From Prevotella scopos JCM 17725 (GTDB lineage Bacteria; Bacteroidota; Bacteroidia; Bacteroidales; Bacteroidaceae): DNA of 64,000 nt. The DNA lies in assembly GCF_018127785.1 (NCBI RefSeq), contig NZ_CP072390.1, forward strand, positions 1,736,001 through 1,800,000, in the 5' to 3' direction. Under the pieces are notes generated by a model that made no database searches, had not been told where the DNA came from, and saw only the letters and a list, made by a program, of their open reading frames with translations. This document shows positions 9,335 through 17,712 of this stretch, one piece after another. Made by a program: the position numbers and the translations under genes. The stretch's first letter is position 1, and each line of letters starts with the position of its first letter.

Positions 9335-9361
9335 AAAACCGCAAAATTGTTTTGCGGTTTT
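9335..9361. terminator. Terminator hairpin between miaB and the ABC exporter
   Basis: A perfect 12-bp stem (AAAACCGCAAAA with TTTTGCGGTTTT) around a 3-nt loop. It lies 22 bp beyond the miaB stop and ahead of the exporter promoter. It has T runs on both strands, so it should separate the two transcription units. Confidence 0.85.
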
Positions 9362-9382
9362 ATCTTTATATGTAAAGTATAT

Positions 9383-10711
9383 TTATACTTCTTCTCCAAA
9401 GAGTGTGGCACTGGTTGAGCCTGTAATACGTACACGGACTGTCTCACCAATATGATGATTGCCACGTGGCATGACTACAGCCTTATTCTGTGGAGTACGT
9501 CCCATCAGCTGTTCACGACTACGTTTTCCAAAGCGTTCGATGAGGATATCAAACTCCTTGCCCTCGTCTTTCTTGTTCTGTTCAGCTGAGATCTCGGTCT
9601 GTAAGCGAATCAACTCATTCAAACGACGTATCTTAACTTCCTCTGATATGTTATCAGGAAGATGTTTTGCAGCATAAGTACCTGGTCGTTCAGAATACTT
9701 GAACATAAAGGCTGAATCGAAACCAACCTCACGCATCAACGAGAGCGTTTCTTGGAAGTCTTCTTCCGACTCATCGTGATAACCGATAAAGATATCAGTT
9801 GTAAGTCCACAGTCAGGGACAAGACGACGAATAGCAGCCACTTTCTCAAGGTAGTCCTCACGGGTGTACTTTCTGTTCATCAGTTTCAACACTTTGTTAC
9901 TACCGCTCTGAGCAGGGAAGTGGATGTGATTACAGAGGTTAGGCTCAGTAGCTACCGCCTCAATAATATCCTCTGTCATATCTTCTGGGTTAGAAGTCGT
10001 GAAGCGCACACGCATATCTGGTACGCTCTGTGCCACCTTATGCAACAATTCTGCAAAGGAAACACCATTCTCAGGACGCTTACCATTAGGCAACAAGCCG
10101 TACGAATTAACGTTCTGACCTAAGAGTGTAACCTCCTTAAAGCCCTTGTCATGCAAGTCCTTAACCTCCTTCAAGATACTTTCAACATCACGTGAGCGCT
10201 CACGACCACGGGTGAAAGGCACAATACAATAGTGACAGAAGTTATTACAACCACGCATGATACTAACGAAGCCCGACACTCTATTGCCACCAATACGCTG
10301 TGGAATCACATCACGATAGGTCTCAGTAGTAGAGAGTTCGATATCCAATGCGTTTCTACCATTCTCACACTGCGCTATCATATCAGGCAAATTAAGGTAA
10401 GAGTCAGGTCCACACACAAGGTTGGCGTGGTGATTTTCAACTAGGTCATCCCTTACTCTCTCTGCCATACATCCCAACACACCTAGAATTAAGTCGCGAC
10501 CTTTCCTCTTCTCTGCGTGTAATGCCTCTAAACGATTGTATATCTTGTTCTCTGCGTTCTCACGTATAGAGCAAGTATTGAGAAAGATAGCATCAGCCTC
10601 ATCCTCGTTTTCACATACGTCATAGCCTGCCATCTTCATGACAGAAGCCACAACCTCAGAGTCTGCCACATTCATTTGGCAGCCGTATGTCTCAATATAT
10701 AGTTTCTTCAT
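9383..10711 (-). CDS. miaB: tRNA methylthiotransferase MiaB
   Basis: The 442-residue protein has the three MiaB domains. The N-terminal UPF0004 domain has its cluster-binding cysteines (YGCQMN, LNTCSIRENAE, LGCMAER). The radical SAM domain has the CX3CX2C motif in RGCNNFCHYCIVPFTRGRERSR, where the RG-RER pattern is typical of MiaB, not MtaB or RimO. A C-terminal TRAM domain carries RNA binding. It adds the methylthio group to N6-isopentenyl-A37 of tRNAs that read codons starting with U, using two 4Fe-4S clusters. Length is normal. It has its own promoter box (10740-10748) and a strong terminator. Confidence 0.97.
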   Translation of the reverse strand: MKKLYIETYGCQMNVADSEVVASVMKMAGYDVCENEDEADAIFLNTCSIRENAENKIYNRLEALHAEKRKGRDLILGVLGCMAERVRDDLVENHHANLVCGPDSYLNLPDMIAQCENGRNALDIELSTTETYRDVIPQRIGGNRVSGFVSIMRGCNNFCHYCIVPFTRGRERSRDVESILKEVKDLHDKGFKEVTLLGQNVNSYGLLPNGKRPENGVSFAELLHKVAQSVPDMRVRFTTSNPEDMTEDIIEAVATEPNLCNHIHFPAQSGSNKVLKLMNRKYTREDYLEKVAAIRRLVPDCGLTTDIFIGYHDESEEDFQETLSLMREVGFDSAFMFKYSERPGTYAAKHLPDNISEEVKIRRLNELIRLQTEISAEQNKKDEGKEFDILIERFGKRSREQLMGRTPQNKAVVMPRGNHHIGETVRVRITGSTSATLFGEEV

Positions 10712-10739
10712 TCTGTTGTTATCTCGAAAAATTTAGCAT

Positions 10740-10748
10740 GCAAAGATA
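10740..10748 (-). promoter_or_regulatory. Promoter -7 element for miaB
   Basis: On the minus strand the bases are TATCTTTGC, a perfect Bacteroidetes -7 box, 29 bp ahead of the miaB ATG. Confidence 0.6.
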
Positions 10749-11167
10749 CAAAATTTATCGCATATCATCGAAAAACCACCTGACTATTTGAGTCTTATGG
10801 CGTGCTAACACAGTCTTTTTATCTAATTAAGTCGCTTAATAAACATTTCTCATACAAGTTTTGTCAGTGATATTTCATTAATATTATAAAGGCATTTATT
10901 GTTCTTCCGAAATATGGAGCGATAAACTAATCTATTACATAATAAGGTACACAGAGAAAGAGAGAACAGAGCTAAAGTAGCACAAAGAGCGACAGAGGTG
11001 AAGCGTATAGATTCCTGATAACTTTTGGAATAAAGGCTATTCATAAACCTTGTGCATAAAATCTCTAATAAAACTACCAAACACCCTCCGTGACTCCACG
11101 CATCGATAGTACCTCCGTGACTACCATAACGTTGTATTTAACTGCCCTCCGTTCCCTCTATTTATTT

Positions 11168-11229
11168 GTGTTATATTTCTTAAAATTATAAACGCAAGAG
11201 ACAAACCTTACCACTCTAAAGACCCATAA
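11168..11229 (+). repeat. Left direct repeat flanking the ietAS-like cassette
   Basis: The core AACGCAAGAGACAAACCTTA followed by CCACTCT (11191-11217) recurs at 15287-15313 with one base changed. Similarity extends on both sides (GTG...ATTTCTTAAAA before; AAGACC-ATA after). The two copies are in the same orientation about 4.1 kb apart and enclose only the two-gene cassette. Confidence 0.75.
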
Positions 11230-11330
11230 AATGTTATTCATGCAAGAAAATAACTTTTATCTCTCACAAAACACAAACTAAGATTAAGAGGAAACCATTG
11301 CAAAACAGCTATTTTAGTTTTTTTTAGGTT

Positions 11331-11410
11331 GCTGTCATTTTAACATCCTCAATTAACATTATGTATAATAGCACTTTACACGCTTCTATAAGATGATAGA
11401 ATGACAGGAA
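11331..11410 (+). repeat. 80-bp repeat, copy 1
   Basis: It starts GCTGTCATTTTAACAT and ends ATGACAGGAA. The same ends occur in inverted orientation at 57743-57823 with almost the same total length. The ends GCTGTCA and TGACAGG are near-inverted repeats of each other, so this may be a very small mobile or structured element. Confidence 0.5.
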
Positions 11411-11760
11411 ACTATTTCTGGATATTTTCATTATATATGCAAAAGATTATGGATGAAACAAAAGGGGCTAAGAAAATTAAGTTTAAAACAACTTATTATT
11501 ATGTCTTATTTTCTTCCTCCACAAATTTCCACAGAATAAAAAAAACACATAATTGATAATCATCGCTTTATACGAAACAACCACAGAGTTAGCAACAGTT
11601 TCTCACAGATTTTTTATGAACTTTCTTTATGGAATTCCGCGAGAATTAACTAAGAAAAAAGTGGGAGTTTCAGAAACCAACAACTTATGTCGATGATTCT
11701 TATCACTCCAGCTTTCTTCAATTGATAATCAATTAGGATTGTCTGTAAAGAAAGTTGGCT

Positions 11761-14163
11761 CTATGTTCCTTGTGCTATTTGTATTCCAATACGATTTTCA
11801 ATAGCCGCTTCTACAGCATTATATATATCTGTTTCTTTCGTTTCTATAGCTACAATAAGAGAATAGGACACTACATTATCCACGTTAGTTAATTTCCGAT
11901 TTTTCCACCATCCTGGTCCAGGAAATACAACTATTTTATCCATCTCTGCTAAATCTGCAGCGGTACATTTTATCCAATCAGACTGTACAGTTCCCCTTTC
12001 TCTTCTTTGCTGTTTGACATTCCACCTATCAGGTTCATTATCAGTAGTCTTTTCCCCTTCATACTTATTTCGACGACAAAGAAATTCTTCTTGTGTTTCT
12101 GTAGCAGTCTTTAGATCAAAGCGTAATGTTGCGGATGGATAACGATACTTATTGGTTCTTCCCGTATAACCTGGCGAAGGCTTTACATAATAAGATAAAG
12201 TAATACGAATCCTTACGTCTTCGCTACCCATTTCTTCCAATAATTCTTTTGGCCAAGGCAAATCATAGTAGTGCATTTGACCATAAATATTACAGTTGTC
12301 TCCTTCTGTATAAGGTTTTAGATGATTCTCAAAGATATAGGTAGCACATTTTTCATTGCTAAATAGTGCTATATCCTCATCAGGTACACCATATCCACAT
12401 AAAGACATACGCTCCTCTATGCTATTAATACGCTTCATTTCATCAGTCCATTGAGCGGAATGTATCATAAGTCCACGAATAGAAAGCATAGACAATTGCG
12501 GATTCTCAACCTTTATCCGCGCAGCAAGTCTTGCAGCTAATCCTGTTGCACCACTTGTAGCACAAAATGACTCTAAAGGCTCTTGTAAATTATTACTGGT
12601 AGTAACAAGACTCAAATCAGGATGTGATGTTTCTTTGTATATGTTGTGGAAAGCCACATTGCCACCTTCCATTACAATATCAGGTTTGTTACGCTTTTCT
12701 TTCCATGGAAATGAACTACAAGAATATGGCGAAATACCTCCTAAGGCTGCTAAGGGTCTATAAGCAGGATTATTTATAGTTGCCTTTTCTGTATAAGCTC
12801 CAACTGTCAGCGCATTCCATGCTTGTGCAGGGCTTTTTACAGTATACGCTTTACAAGATTCAATATAATTGTTAGAATCAACACCACTAATCTCTACATT
12901 TCCTGCAGAAACTAAGACTAATCTATCACACAGCCCTTGGTGGTAGATACTTTCATCAAGTGCTGCTGAGCTTGAAGTGGCTATTCCATTGTATGAGCTT
13001 TCGTCTGTAATAGCCATACATTGTATTGAAGCTCCCATATTTGAAGCTTTATCAACGGCTTCTTCTATGACAGCTCCATAAAACTCTTTGAGGGTTTCAT
13101 ATCCTTCTTCATAAATTTTAATAGAGGACAATGAATGATGTACGTCTACCGACATATTTCTTTGGTAAGCTATATCAGTCAAATCACCTAACAAGGCAAG
13201 TCCAGCCATACCTGTACCATGGTTGGTTTTGTCTATTGCATCCTGCACACCTATGGCTACATCCATACGTTTGTCTGGAAGTGAAAAATTTAGCAACTCA
13301 TGCGCATTGTTTACTCCAGAATCCAATATACCTACTATTACATTCTCCGCATCATCACAAAATGTAATCTGATTTTTTATGAGTTCACTCCATTCCCGAT
13401 TCTCTGTATTAGTCCCTATGAGAATGGAAGGTTCTTTGTAAGGGCGAATACTTTCAATATAGCCCAATGAAAAAGGAAGTGAGCATAATTGTTGCTTGCT
13501 TGCCCCAATCAACCACACGTTAACACCATCGAAACGCAAGGGCTCTGTAAGCTTTTCAATTCCAAGTTGTAACAAAGTTGTTTCAATTGTTTCGTCGGTA
13601 TTTTCTTTACTATGACTTAACCACAATTCATAACGATAAAAACCATCCTCTGGTATCGCATCAAATTCTGCTGCTGATACGTAGAGGGTTCTGATATCAG
13701 TTGCTACTATATTATTAATTGGAGCTATTATTTTTTCATTGCAAGGAATCCCTTTTGGTGTGTTCTTTTTTTCATAATCGTCAACTTTCTTATCAAGCCA
13801 GTTCTTCTTGTCTTTTTTCACGAATACAGTTACGTCGACACTCGACTCATTACCTTTATCCGTGACTTTCATGATAGTAGCACCTCCATGCCCATCTTGT
13901 TTGCCCAACGAAACAGGTATAAACTTCTTATCCATCTCTATATCAACATATACTCCGTTCGCCATGGGAAAACCTTGCTTGTTTCTTTCTTCTTGACAAG
14001 CAATAGCATGAGCAATTGCAGCTTTATAACATTCTCTCACTAACGTAGCGTGTGCTGTTCTATCTCTTTGAGGAAGTTGCTCCCCCTTAAAAGGAGTGTT
14101 CCATGGTGAAAAATCATAATCTTCGGCTATATTGTTGCCTAAAAAGAAATGTTTTTTATGCAT
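11761..14163 (-). CDS. ietS: Subtilisin-like serine protease of an IetAS-type defence pair
   Basis: The 800-residue protein has no signal peptide and is therefore probably cytoplasmic. The N-terminal 260 residues are unassigned. The S8 peptidase domain follows with an intact catalytic set: Asp281 (VGILDSGVN), His315 (NHGTGMAG), oxyanion Asn422 (SAGN) and Ser537 (CATSGATGLAAR). The last 200 residues look like a beta-rich C-terminal domain. The gene starts 15 bp after the AAA ATPase gene on the same strand, the arrangement of the IetA (ATPase)/IetS (S8 protease) pair. That pair is known from plasmid incompatibility in Agrobacterium and is listed as an anti-phage system. That the pair acts here in defence is inference; the chemistry is clear from the motifs. 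Confidence 0.85.
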   Translation of the reverse strand: MHKKHFFLGNNIAEDYDFSPWNTPFKGEQLPQRDRTAHATLVRECYKAAIAHAIACQEERNKQGFPMANGVYVDIEMDKKFIPVSLGKQDGHGGATIMKVTDKGNESSVDVTVFVKKDKKNWLDKKVDDYEKKNTPKGIPCNEKIIAPINNIVATDIRTLYVSAAEFDAIPEDGFYRYELWLSHSKENTDETIETTLLQLGIEKLTEPLRFDGVNVWLIGASKQQLCSLPFSLGYIESIRPYKEPSILIGTNTENREWSELIKNQITFCDDAENVIVGILDSGVNNAHELLNFSLPDKRMDVAIGVQDAIDKTNHGTGMAGLALLGDLTDIAYQRNMSVDVHHSLSSIKIYEEGYETLKEFYGAVIEEAVDKASNMGASIQCMAITDESSYNGIATSSSAALDESIYHQGLCDRLVLVSAGNVEISGVDSNNYIESCKAYTVKSPAQAWNALTVGAYTEKATINNPAYRPLAALGGISPYSCSSFPWKEKRNKPDIVMEGGNVAFHNIYKETSHPDLSLVTTSNNLQEPLESFCATSGATGLAARLAARIKVENPQLSMLSIRGLMIHSAQWTDEMKRINSIEERMSLCGYGVPDEDIALFSNEKCATYIFENHLKPYTEGDNCNIYGQMHYYDLPWPKELLEEMGSEDVRIRITLSYYVKPSPGYTGRTNKYRYPSATLRFDLKTATETQEEFLCRRNKYEGEKTTDNEPDRWNVKQQRRERGTVQSDWIKCTAADLAEMDKIVVFPGPGWWKNRKLTNVDNVVSYSLIVAIETKETDIYNAVEAAIENRIGIQIAQGT

Positions 14164-14178
14164 ATCGTTCTACTTTGT

Positions 14179-15138
14179 TCAGCTAATTTGATAACTTAAC
14201 TGATGACGCATATTTACAATAGTCTGAACCAGTGAAAAATCTATCTTCTTGTCATTAAGAAGAGACTCCTTGAAGATGTCAGAACATAACATTTTTATTT
14301 CAGCGTGACTCATACCTTCAAACAAGGGTTCCGCTGATGCAAAATCTAAATCCTTAGCCGTATAAAGATATTCATGCAACAATGCTAATCGCTGCTCTCT
14401 ATCTGGTAAATTGTACTCTATGACATCATCAAACCGCCTAAACATTGCTTTGTCTATAGATTCAATACTGTTAGTAGCAGCTATAATAAAACTATCAGAA
14501 TCGTCACGCTCCAATAACTGAAGAAAAGTATTGAGTATTCTTCGCTGCTCTCCGACCTCATTATCCATACCACGCTGAGAACCAATAGCATCAAATTCAT
14601 CAAACAGGTACACAGCTGGCACTTCGTCTATAAAGTCAAAGATACGACCAAGCTTCTGTCCCGTTTCACCCATAAACTTGGTCACCACTTTTTCAGTTCT
14701 AACAACAAAGAAAGGAAGGTTGAATTCCTTTGCAAGTACACTTGCAGTCATTGTCTTACCTGTTCCAGAAGCCCCATATAGCAAAAGTTTTCTACGATTG
14801 ACAAGCCCATATTTCCTTAGTGTTTCTTTTTTAAGGTATTCTTTGATTATTCTATCCAATTTTTCCTCCACACTATTACTCAGGATAAGGCTCTTTATAT
14901 CGTCATAAGTCTCTAACTGAAGCAACAAGTCATCTACTTCTTTATTCTTTGATACTAAACGAACAGTCCCTGAAGATGTGTTCTTTTGCCTAAGCAACTC
15001 TTGTATAGTTCGTGCAATTATAGCATGACCATTCCTTGCCTCCACAGCGGAAATCTGTAGGGCAACCTTTCTGAACTGCGTATCATCATTGTTTACATGA
15101 TTACGTATCAGTGATAATATTTGATCAGCTGTAGCCAT
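14179..15138 (-). CDS. ietA: AAA ATPase of an IetAS-type defence pair
   Basis: The 319-residue protein has an N-terminal helical region (1-105) and one AAA module. Walker A is GASGTGKT at 122-129, Walker B YLFDEFDAIG with Asp180/Glu181, sensor 1 Asn in AATNS at about 223, and arginine-finger type residues in FRRFDD at about 234. It should form a ring and couple ATP hydrolysis to activation of, or substrate delivery to, the protease encoded 15 bp downstream. A strong -7 box lies upstream (15167-15175), so the pair is a two-gene operon. Similar classic AAA proteins serve in many pathways; assignment to IetA rests on its partner. Confidence 0.85.
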   Translation of the reverse strand: MATADQILSLIRNHVNNDDTQFRKVALQISAVEARNGHAIIARTIQELLRQKNTSSGTVRLVSKNKEVDDLLLQLETYDDIKSLILSNSVEEKLDRIIKEYLKKETLRKYGLVNRRKLLLYGASGTGKTMTASVLAKEFNLPFFVVRTEKVVTKFMGETGQKLGRIFDFIDEVPAVYLFDEFDAIGSQRGMDNEVGEQRRILNTFLQLLERDDSDSFIIAATNSIESIDKAMFRRFDDVIEYNLPDREQRLALLHEYLYTAKDLDFASAEPLFEGMSHAEIKMLCSDIFKESLLNDKKIDFSLVQTIVNMRHQLSYQIS

Positions 15139-15166
15139 AAATAAGATATATACAATATTTGCTATT

Positions 15167-15175
15167 GCAAAGATA
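15167..15175 (-). promoter_or_regulatory. Promoter -7 element for the ietAS-like operon
   Basis: Minus-strand TATCTTTGC matches the -7 consensus and lies 29 bp ahead of the AAA ATPase start. A TTG at 15190-15192 is only 14 bp upstream, closer than usual for a -33 box. Confidence 0.6.
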
Positions 15176-15263
15176 GCATCTTATATTGACAATAAAGACT
15201 TTTATGCTCAAAAAAATGTCATTTCATGTTTTTAACTATAAAAAAGAAGCTTTCTATTTCTCT

Positions 15264-15333
15264 GTGTGTCATTTCTTAAAAAACTTAACGCAAGAGACAA
15301 ACCTTATCACTCTTAATTTCTGAAGACCTATAT
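15264..15333 (+). repeat. Right direct repeat flanking the ietAS-like cassette
   Basis: It repeats 11168-11229 in the same orientation. The 27-bp core at 15287-15313 differs by a single base (T for C), and weaker similarity extends to about 70 bp. Confidence 0.75.
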
Positions 15334-15370
15334 TTATGACTTGTCTTACTTATATTTTACCAATGTATTA

Positions 15371-15439
15371 AGGTTCAGCACGAGTGGTGCGAAGGCTTAG
15401 TACATGTGGTGCGGAGGCTTAATACCATGTGTGCGGAGG
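15371..15439. repeat. 22-bp phased palindromic array (GCACC type), locus 1
   Basis: On the minus strand three units of 22 bp follow each other, each beginning CCTCCGCAC or CCTTCGCAC and containing a short dyad such as GCACCACTCGTGC. The units are spaced exactly 22 bp. The same unit type occurs at 29984, 40978, 50624 and 57517. Confidence 0.75.
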
Positions 15440-15581
15440 AACAAATATCCTACAATATACCATCAATATAGATAAAACTTATTATCAAGAAAGGGCTAAA
15501 CAAACGCTATTTAGGTTTATTAGATAGTAAGATTTGCAAAACTTACAATCTCGTTTACGCCCTTTATCGGATATTTTTCCG

Positions 15582-15590
15582 TACCTTTGC
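15582..15590 (+). promoter_or_regulatory. Promoter -7 element for the U32 peptidase gene
   Basis: TACCTTTGC matches TAnnTTTG. The start codon is 128 bp further on, which leaves a long untranslated leader in which I see no known riboswitch. Confidence 0.6.
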
Positions 15591-15717
15591 AGACCGATTA
15601 GACACATTCACAATAAATAAAGGATAGCAACAAGGCAGATAAAGTATTGGGATAAACCTACGAAAGGTTACTAACAAAACCAATGCCTGATAACTACCTG
15701 GTAATGAAAATAAAACA

Positions 15718-16974
15718 ATGAATAAGAATACAAATGAATATGAGATAATGGCACCCGTTGGCTCACGAGAGTCACTCGCAGCTGCCATCAATGCTGGAGC
15801 TAACTCTGTTTACTTCGGTATCGGAAAGCTGAATATGCGTTCGCACTCAGCTAACCATTTCACCATAGACGACCTCAAAGAGATTGCCGAGACTTGTAAT
15901 GTAAAGGGGATAAAGACTTATCTTACGGTAAACACCGTCATCTATGGTGAGGATATTGAGACTATGCACGAGATTATCGACGCTGCTAAGGCCGCCAACA
16001 TCACCGCTGTCATTGCAAGTGACGTTGCCGTAATGATGTATTGCCGCCAAGTAGGTGTTGAGGTTCACCTCTCTACACAATTGAACATCTCTAACATTGA
16101 TGCCTTGAAGTTCTACGCTCAGTTTGCTGATGTTGCCGTTTTGGCACGTGAGCTGAATATGGATCAGGTGAAGGAGATACACGAACAGATTATCAAACAG
16201 AATATCTGCGGACCAAAGGGAGAGCCTGTGCGCATTGAAATGTTCTGCCATGGTGCGTTCTGTATGGCAATTTCGGGTAAGTGTTATATGAGTCTTCACG
16301 ACTCTAACCGCTCTGCTAACCGTGGTGCTTGCACCCAGATATGCCGCCGTAGCTATACGGTTACAGACAATGAGACGGGCAACCAACTTGAGATTGACAA
16401 CAAGTACATCATGAGTCCAAAGGACTTAAAGAGCGTTCGCTTCATTGATAAGATGATGGATGCCGGTGTACGTGTGTTCAAGATTGAGGGTCGTGCGCGT
16501 GGACCAGAGTATGTTCACACCGTTGTGAGCTGTTACAAAGAAGCTATTGAGAGCGTACTCGATGGCACTTTCACCGAAGAGAAGAAAGACCAATGGGACG
16601 AACGTCTCTCAACAGTCTTCAACCGTGGCTTCTGGGATGGCTACTATCAAGGTCAGAAGATGGGCGAATGGACCAAGGATTATGGTAATAAGGCTACAGA
16701 GAAGAAGGTACTCATCGGTAAAGTAATAAAGTATTTCTCACGTCTTGGTGTGGCTGAGGTGGCTGTTGAGGCTAATACCTTTGTAAAGGGAGAAAAGCTT
16801 CTTATCACTGGTAACAGCACTGGAGCAATGTTCCTCAATGCAGAAGAAATCCGCTACGACCTCAATCCTGTTGATAAAGCAGAACAAGGTTGGCGCGTTT
16901 CTATCCCTGTTCCTGATAAGGTGCGCCCAAATGATAAACTATTTAAGTTGATAAGTGAACGAGTTAGCAAGTGA
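15718..16974 (+). CDS. U32 family peptidase-like protein (tRNA/rRNA hydroxylation type)
   Basis: The 418-residue protein opens YEIMAPVGSRESLAAAINAGANSVYFG, a TIM-barrel start typical of U32 proteins. It carries the family signature EMFCHGAFCMAISGKC at about 180-195 with its conserved cysteines, followed by CRRSY. U32 members were named collagenases, but the closest well-studied bacterial ones (TrhP, RlhA) help hydroxylate tRNA U34 or 23S rRNA. Which one applies here is not resolved. Its last codons run into a GT-rich tandem motif (AACAAGTTGACGAGTTAACA) common between Prevotella genes. The SufE gene follows 99 bp later and could be co-transcribed. Confidence 0.87.
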   Translation: MNKNTNEYEIMAPVGSRESLAAAINAGANSVYFGIGKLNMRSHSANHFTIDDLKEIAETCNVKGIKTYLTVNTVIYGEDIETMHEIIDAAKAANITAVIASDVAVMMYCRQVGVEVHLSTQLNISNIDALKFYAQFADVAVLARELNMDQVKEIHEQIIKQNICGPKGEPVRIEMFCHGAFCMAISGKCYMSLHDSNRSANRGACTQICRRSYTVTDNETGNQLEIDNKYIMSPKDLKSVRFIDKMMDAGVRVFKIEGRARGPEYVHTVVSCYKEAIESVLDGTFTEEKKDQWDERLSTVFNRGFWDGYYQGQKMGEWTKDYGNKATEKKVLIGKVIKYFSRLGVAEVAVEANTFVKGEKLLITGNSTGAMFLNAEEIRYDLNPVDKAEQGWRVSIPVPDKVRPNDKLFKLISERVSK

Positions 16975-17073
16975 ACAAGTTGACGAGTTAACAAGTTGCT
17001 TGTAGCGATAAACTCTGCCCACAGAAGTAATCATAATTATGAATTATGAATTGTGAATTAAAAATAAGGATCT

Positions 17074-17490
17074 ATGACAATAAACGAAGCACAAGATGCA
17101 GTAATCGCTGAGTTTGAGGACTTCACCGATTGGATGGACAAATATCAGATGCTCATTGACTTGGGCAACGAGTTAGAGCCATTAGACGAGCAGTATAAGA
17201 ACGAACAGAACCTCATTGATGGCTGTCAGAGCCGTGTATGGCTGCAGTGTGACTATGTAGAGGGTAAGCTCATCTTCACTGCTGACTCTGATGCACTTAT
17301 CACAAAGGGTATCATCGCCCTTCTGATACGTGTTTTGAGTAATCATACACCACAAGAGATTATTGATGCCGACCTGTATTTCATTGAGCAGATTGGTCTT
17401 CGCCAGCATCTCTCACCTACACGTAGCAACGGCTTGCTATCTATGGTGACAAAGATTAAGGCGTACGCTGTAGGGTTTAGTTTGCAGTAA
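17074..17490 (+). CDS. sufE: SufE family sulfur acceptor
   Basis: The 138-residue protein matches SufE in length and order: an N-terminal helix with the family DLG and LEPL segments (about 30-38), then NLIDGCQSRVWL with the sulfur-accepting Cys at about 51, then GLRQHLSPTRSNGLLSMVTKIK near the end (SPTR-NGL is the family mark). It takes persulfide sulfur from a SufS-type cysteine desulfurase for iron-sulfur assembly. No suf genes adjoin. Its stop is followed directly by a repeat cluster. Confidence 0.93.
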   Translation: MTINEAQDAVIAEFEDFTDWMDKYQMLIDLGNELEPLDEQYKNEQNLIDGCQSRVWLQCDYVEGKLIFTADSDALITKGIIALLIRVLSNHTPQEIIDADLYFIEQIGLRQHLSPTRSNGLLSMVTKIKAYAVGFSLQ

Positions 17491-17493
17491 GAA

Positions 17494-17706
17494 AGTCTCC
17501 CCCAACCCCTCCGAAAGGAGAAAGCCTCCCCCAACCCCTCCGAAAGGAGGGGAGTGCAGATAACAAAGGGAGAATAATACAGGTTCGCTCTGTTGAGACT
17601 TCTATATAATATTTAGCATATATCCCTATTCTATAATAATATTCTACAAGTATAACCCACATACAAGCTAACACTCCTCCCCTTTCGGGGAGGCCGGGTG
17701 GGGCTT
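17494..17706. repeat. GC-rich REP-like cluster between sufE and the TrmH-type gene
   Basis: CTCCCCCAACCCCTCCGAAAG occurs twice in tandem (17496 and about 17527; first 20 bases CTCCCCCAACCCCTCCGAAA). A related inverted form (CTCCCCTTTCGGGGAGGCCG) lies at about 17675-17694. The inner dyads can form hairpins and the last one is followed by GGGGCTTTTATTT, so it may also end transcription. It is far richer in G+C than its surroundings. Confidence 0.65.
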
Positions 17707-17712
17707 TTATTT

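Larger units (their letters stand above)
10749..11760. other. 1-kb intergenic region with several repeats
   Basis: No gene is supported here; the one longer frame (10850-11080, minus) has no family features and no ribosome site. The region does hold repeated matter. CCTCCGTGACT occurs twice (11085 and 11112). A direct repeat is shared with 15264-15333 on the other side of the ietAS-like pair. An 80-bp repeat at 11331-11410 is shared with 57743-57823. The A+T content is very high near 11440-11700. Confidence 0.6.

Noticed and set aside
10850..11080. Minus-strand frame of 76 residues in the gap before miaB
   Set aside because: Odd composition, no ribosome site, no family; the stretch is AT-rich intergenic DNA.
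10749..11760. tRNA or structural RNA gene in the long gap
   Set aside because: I looked for acceptor-stem and T-loop patterns on both strands and saw none; no rRNA or tmRNA-like sequence is present either.
15371..15439. CRISPR array
   Set aside because: Units are directly joined at 22 bp with no spacers, the dyad varies from unit to unit, and no cas genes are in the window.
15718..16974. Secreted collagenase as a virulence factor
   Set aside because: The U32 protein lacks a signal peptide, and well-studied members act on RNA hydroxylation; the collagenase name is historical.
16975..17073. Regulatory repeats behind the U32 peptidase gene
   Set aside because: The words AACAAGTTGACGAGTTAACA and TAATTATGAATTATGAATT are common low-complexity intergenic patches in such genomes, with no clear dyad or box here.
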